This document shows, one piece after another, positions 13,430 to 14,529 of a DNA stretch of 14,529 nt. This stretch comes from JBCBKZ01 sp039026975. Lineage in GTDB: Bacteria; Bacteroidota; Bacteroidia; J057. The stretch covers positions 1 to 14,529 of the forward strand of contig JBCCLI010000147.1 of assembly GCA_039026975.1 (NCBI GenBank). The letters run 5' to 3'. The notes below the pieces were generated by a model. That model ran no database searches. It was not told the origin of the DNA and was given only the letters and a program-made list of their open reading frames with translations. Position 1 is the stretch's first letter, and each line of letters begins with the position of its first letter. Position numbers and translations under genes: made by a program.

Positions 13430-14042
13430 CTACATGTATCAGCTCATTCATCATCATAGCGGTTGCGCCCCAGATCACATATCCATCTATCTTAAAGGAA
13501 GGTACATTCAAATACAGGTTGGGCCTTATTTGCACATTGTGCATTTGTATGATAGCTGAGTTAAAAAAAGTGTCTAGCCTAAGTTCAATAACCTCATCTA
13601 CTTCCTCTGGTTGTGGAATAAAGGTGGGCCTTTCAGGCAGAAATCCTACAGCCGGATACACCATGAAATTGCTGACAGGGATATAGAGTTCTGTGAGAGT
13701 TCCAAGGATTTTTACCTGCTGGGAAGGTACGCTTAGTTCTTCTTCAGCTTCTCTTAAAGCAGTATGAATAGTATCAAGATCTTCTGCCTCTACTCTTCCT
13801 CCTGGAAAGCTGATTTGACCGCCATGCGCTCTCCCATCTTTGGTGCGTCTCATAAAGACCACATGTAGTTTTTGATCCTGATAGGGGTAAATGAGGGCCA
13901 GTACCGCGCTTTCTCTATACCCGTCAGGTATGGGGAAGTAAGGATCTCTAAGGCTAGAAGCCATTTCTCTCTGGGCTTCCTTTCCAGGAAGATCACTGGA
14001 AAGCTGAGAAGCTAACCCATCTGTAAACGTTTCCCAATTCAT
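13404..14042 (-). CDS. Nudix hydrolase, CoA pyrophosphatase-like (NudL family)
   Basis: This 212-residue cytoplasmic enzyme would split CoA and its derivatives into phosphopantetheine and 3',5'-ADP. The NudL/UPF0035 signature is visible: VFMRRTKDGRAHGGQISFPGG (62-82) matches the LLTxRxxxLxxHxGQxxFPGG pattern that separates this family from other Nudix enzymes. The Nudix box runs from GGRVEAEDLDTIHTALREAEEELSV (81-105), with the metal-binding REAEEE intact; Ser stands where the consensus has Gly near its end. The expected extra residues of the NudL box (EAEDLDTIHTAL) are present. The C-terminal part is YVIWGATAMMMNELI (188-202), also typical. Its 3' end overlaps the convergent deacetylase gene by 26 bases, so the two mRNAs are complementary there. 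Both this and the HMG-CoA-lyase-like enzyme act on CoA compounds, which may be chance. Confidence 0.88.
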   Translation of the reverse strand: MNWETFTDGLASQLSSDLPGKEAQREMASSLRDPYFPIPDGYRESAVLALIYPYQDQKLHVVFMRRTKDGRAHGGQISFPGGRVEAEDLDTIHTALREAEEELSVPSQQVKILGTLTELYIPVSNFMVYPAVGFLPERPTFIPQPEEVDEVIELRLDTFFNSAIIQMHNVQIRPNLYLNVPSFKIDGYVIWGATAMMMNELIHVVKRIPEAI

Positions 14043-14349
14043 AGGTAACCGTGTATGCTTATAAGATAACTGGATGAGTAGCGGTAGGTTTTGGAAGAGA
14101 AATTTGAATCAGGGAATTCTTATTCCGTTAGCGTAGCATTCCTTCTGTTCAAGCATAGCATAAATTTCTCACGAAACAAAAGATTTTGTAAATCTACTCC
14201 CCTGCCAGAACGTTCCAACCTGAAACTGTCATTGTATTATTATGGAGTAAATTCTTACAAATGGCGATATTTTCATGTCCTTAAAATACTGTTTGTCAAC
14301 TAGTTATAAATTAGACTAATGATTACCAAATCAAAGAAAAGACCTCACC
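14043..14349. other. Intergenic region before the broken permease, no gene seen
   Basis: These 307 bases lie between the Nudix start and the permease remnant. A 70-codon frame at 14091-14303 has no recognisable domain and low-complexity composition, so I do not call it. Inverted repeats are visible: GAGAAATTT (14097-14105) with AAATTTCTC (14162-14170), and AGATTT (14181-14186) with AAATCT (14190-14195). No promoter box was found. Confidence 0.45.
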
Positions 14350-14529
14350 ATGTTCTGACACTACTTTAAAAACGCCCTCAGAAATCTATTCCGGAATAAG
14401 CTCATCCTAGCCATCAATATCCTTGGCCTCTCTATAGGACTGGCTGTTTGCCTGATCATATACCTCTTTGTTTCCTACCAGAAGAGCTATGACACACATC
14501 ACCTTAAGGCTAACAAGATTTTCAGGTAG
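14350..14529 (+). pseudogene. Broken N-terminus of a MacB/FtsX-type ABC transporter permease
   Basis: From the ATG at 14350 the frame reads MF, a TGA stop at 14356-14358, then HYFKNALRNLFRNKL, a long membrane segment (ILAINILGLSIGLAVCLIIYLF), VSYQKSYDTHH and KANKIFR, and a TAG at 14527-14529. This is the standard opening of the large Bacteroidota FtsX/MacB permeases (short cytoplasmic helix, first membrane segment, SYD..H...KI.R), where a basic residue is usual at the TGA position; CGA to TGA is a single transition. No other ATG, GTG or TTG start exists in frame after the TGA. The domain identity is clear, but whether the gene is truly dead depends on sequence accuracy and on what lies beyond the edge. 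A one-base loss in AGG(G)TAG would explain the terminal TAG, since Val commonly follows this Arg. Confidence 0.7.

Noticed and set aside
14091..14303. A 70-codon frame upstream of the broken permease
   Set aside because: No domain, no ribosome site, AT-rich low-information protein and starts just after the Nudix promoter region; treated as intergenic.
14356..14358. TGA in the permease as a selenocysteine or recoded codon
   Set aside because: It sits at codon 3, no downstream selenocysteine-insertion-like hairpin is evident, and the family has a basic residue here, so a nonsense change is simpler.

Overview
The window reads as chromosomal DNA of a Bacteroidota bacterium, probably of the Cytophagia type. 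The evidence is a TonB-dependent receptor with an N-terminal carboxypeptidase-regulatory-like domain, one secreted protein with a type A and one with a type B (CHU_C-like) type IX secretion (T9SS) sorting domain, moderate-to-low GC by eye, and starts that mostly lack a clear Shine-Dalgarno sequence. I see no tRNA, rRNA, CRISPR array, insertion sequence or phage gene.

Layout from left to right. A membrane-anchored protein of unknown function is cut by the left edge (1-138, minus) and lies just downstream of an 800-residue TonB-dependent receptor (179-2581, minus), probably in one transcript. Divergent from the receptor is an RlmI/RlmK-like SAM methyltransferase (2763-3650, plus). Its 3' end overlaps a tiny secreted protein made of little more than a CHU_C sorting domain (3636-4007, minus). 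After an AT-rich gap comes a DprE1-like FAD oxidase (4385-5722, plus), which shares a strong hairpin terminator with a convergent 805-residue modular T9SS cell-surface protein (5755-8172, minus). A second AT-rich gap precedes a RimJ/RimL-type GNAT acetyltransferase (8522-9133, plus).

The right part holds a tight three-gene run on the plus strand: a large two-ring AAA+ ATPase of the CbbX/SpoVK type (9300-11918), an HMG-CoA-lyase-family enzyme (11928-12785) and a cytoplasmic-looking NodB-type polysaccharide deacetylase (12791-13429), with gaps of 9 and 5 bases. A CoA-pyrophosphatase-like Nudix hydrolase converges on it with a 26-base overlap (13404-14042, minus). At the right edge is the start of a MacB/FtsX-type ABC transporter permease whose frame is broken by TGA at codon 3 and TAG at the last codon of the window.

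Most genes look like ordinary housekeeping or envelope functions. The least explained object is the AAA+ protein. Its N-terminal 270 residues are two diverged copies of a beta-rich domain I do not recognise, placed ahead of two AAA+ modules, and it is co-transcribed with metabolic enzymes that give no obvious substrate. Other points worth a look are the orphan DprE1-like oxidase with Ala where the mycobacterial enzyme has its drug-reactive Cys, the nearly bare CHU_C protein, and two promoter-region direct repeats with the same 21-base period.
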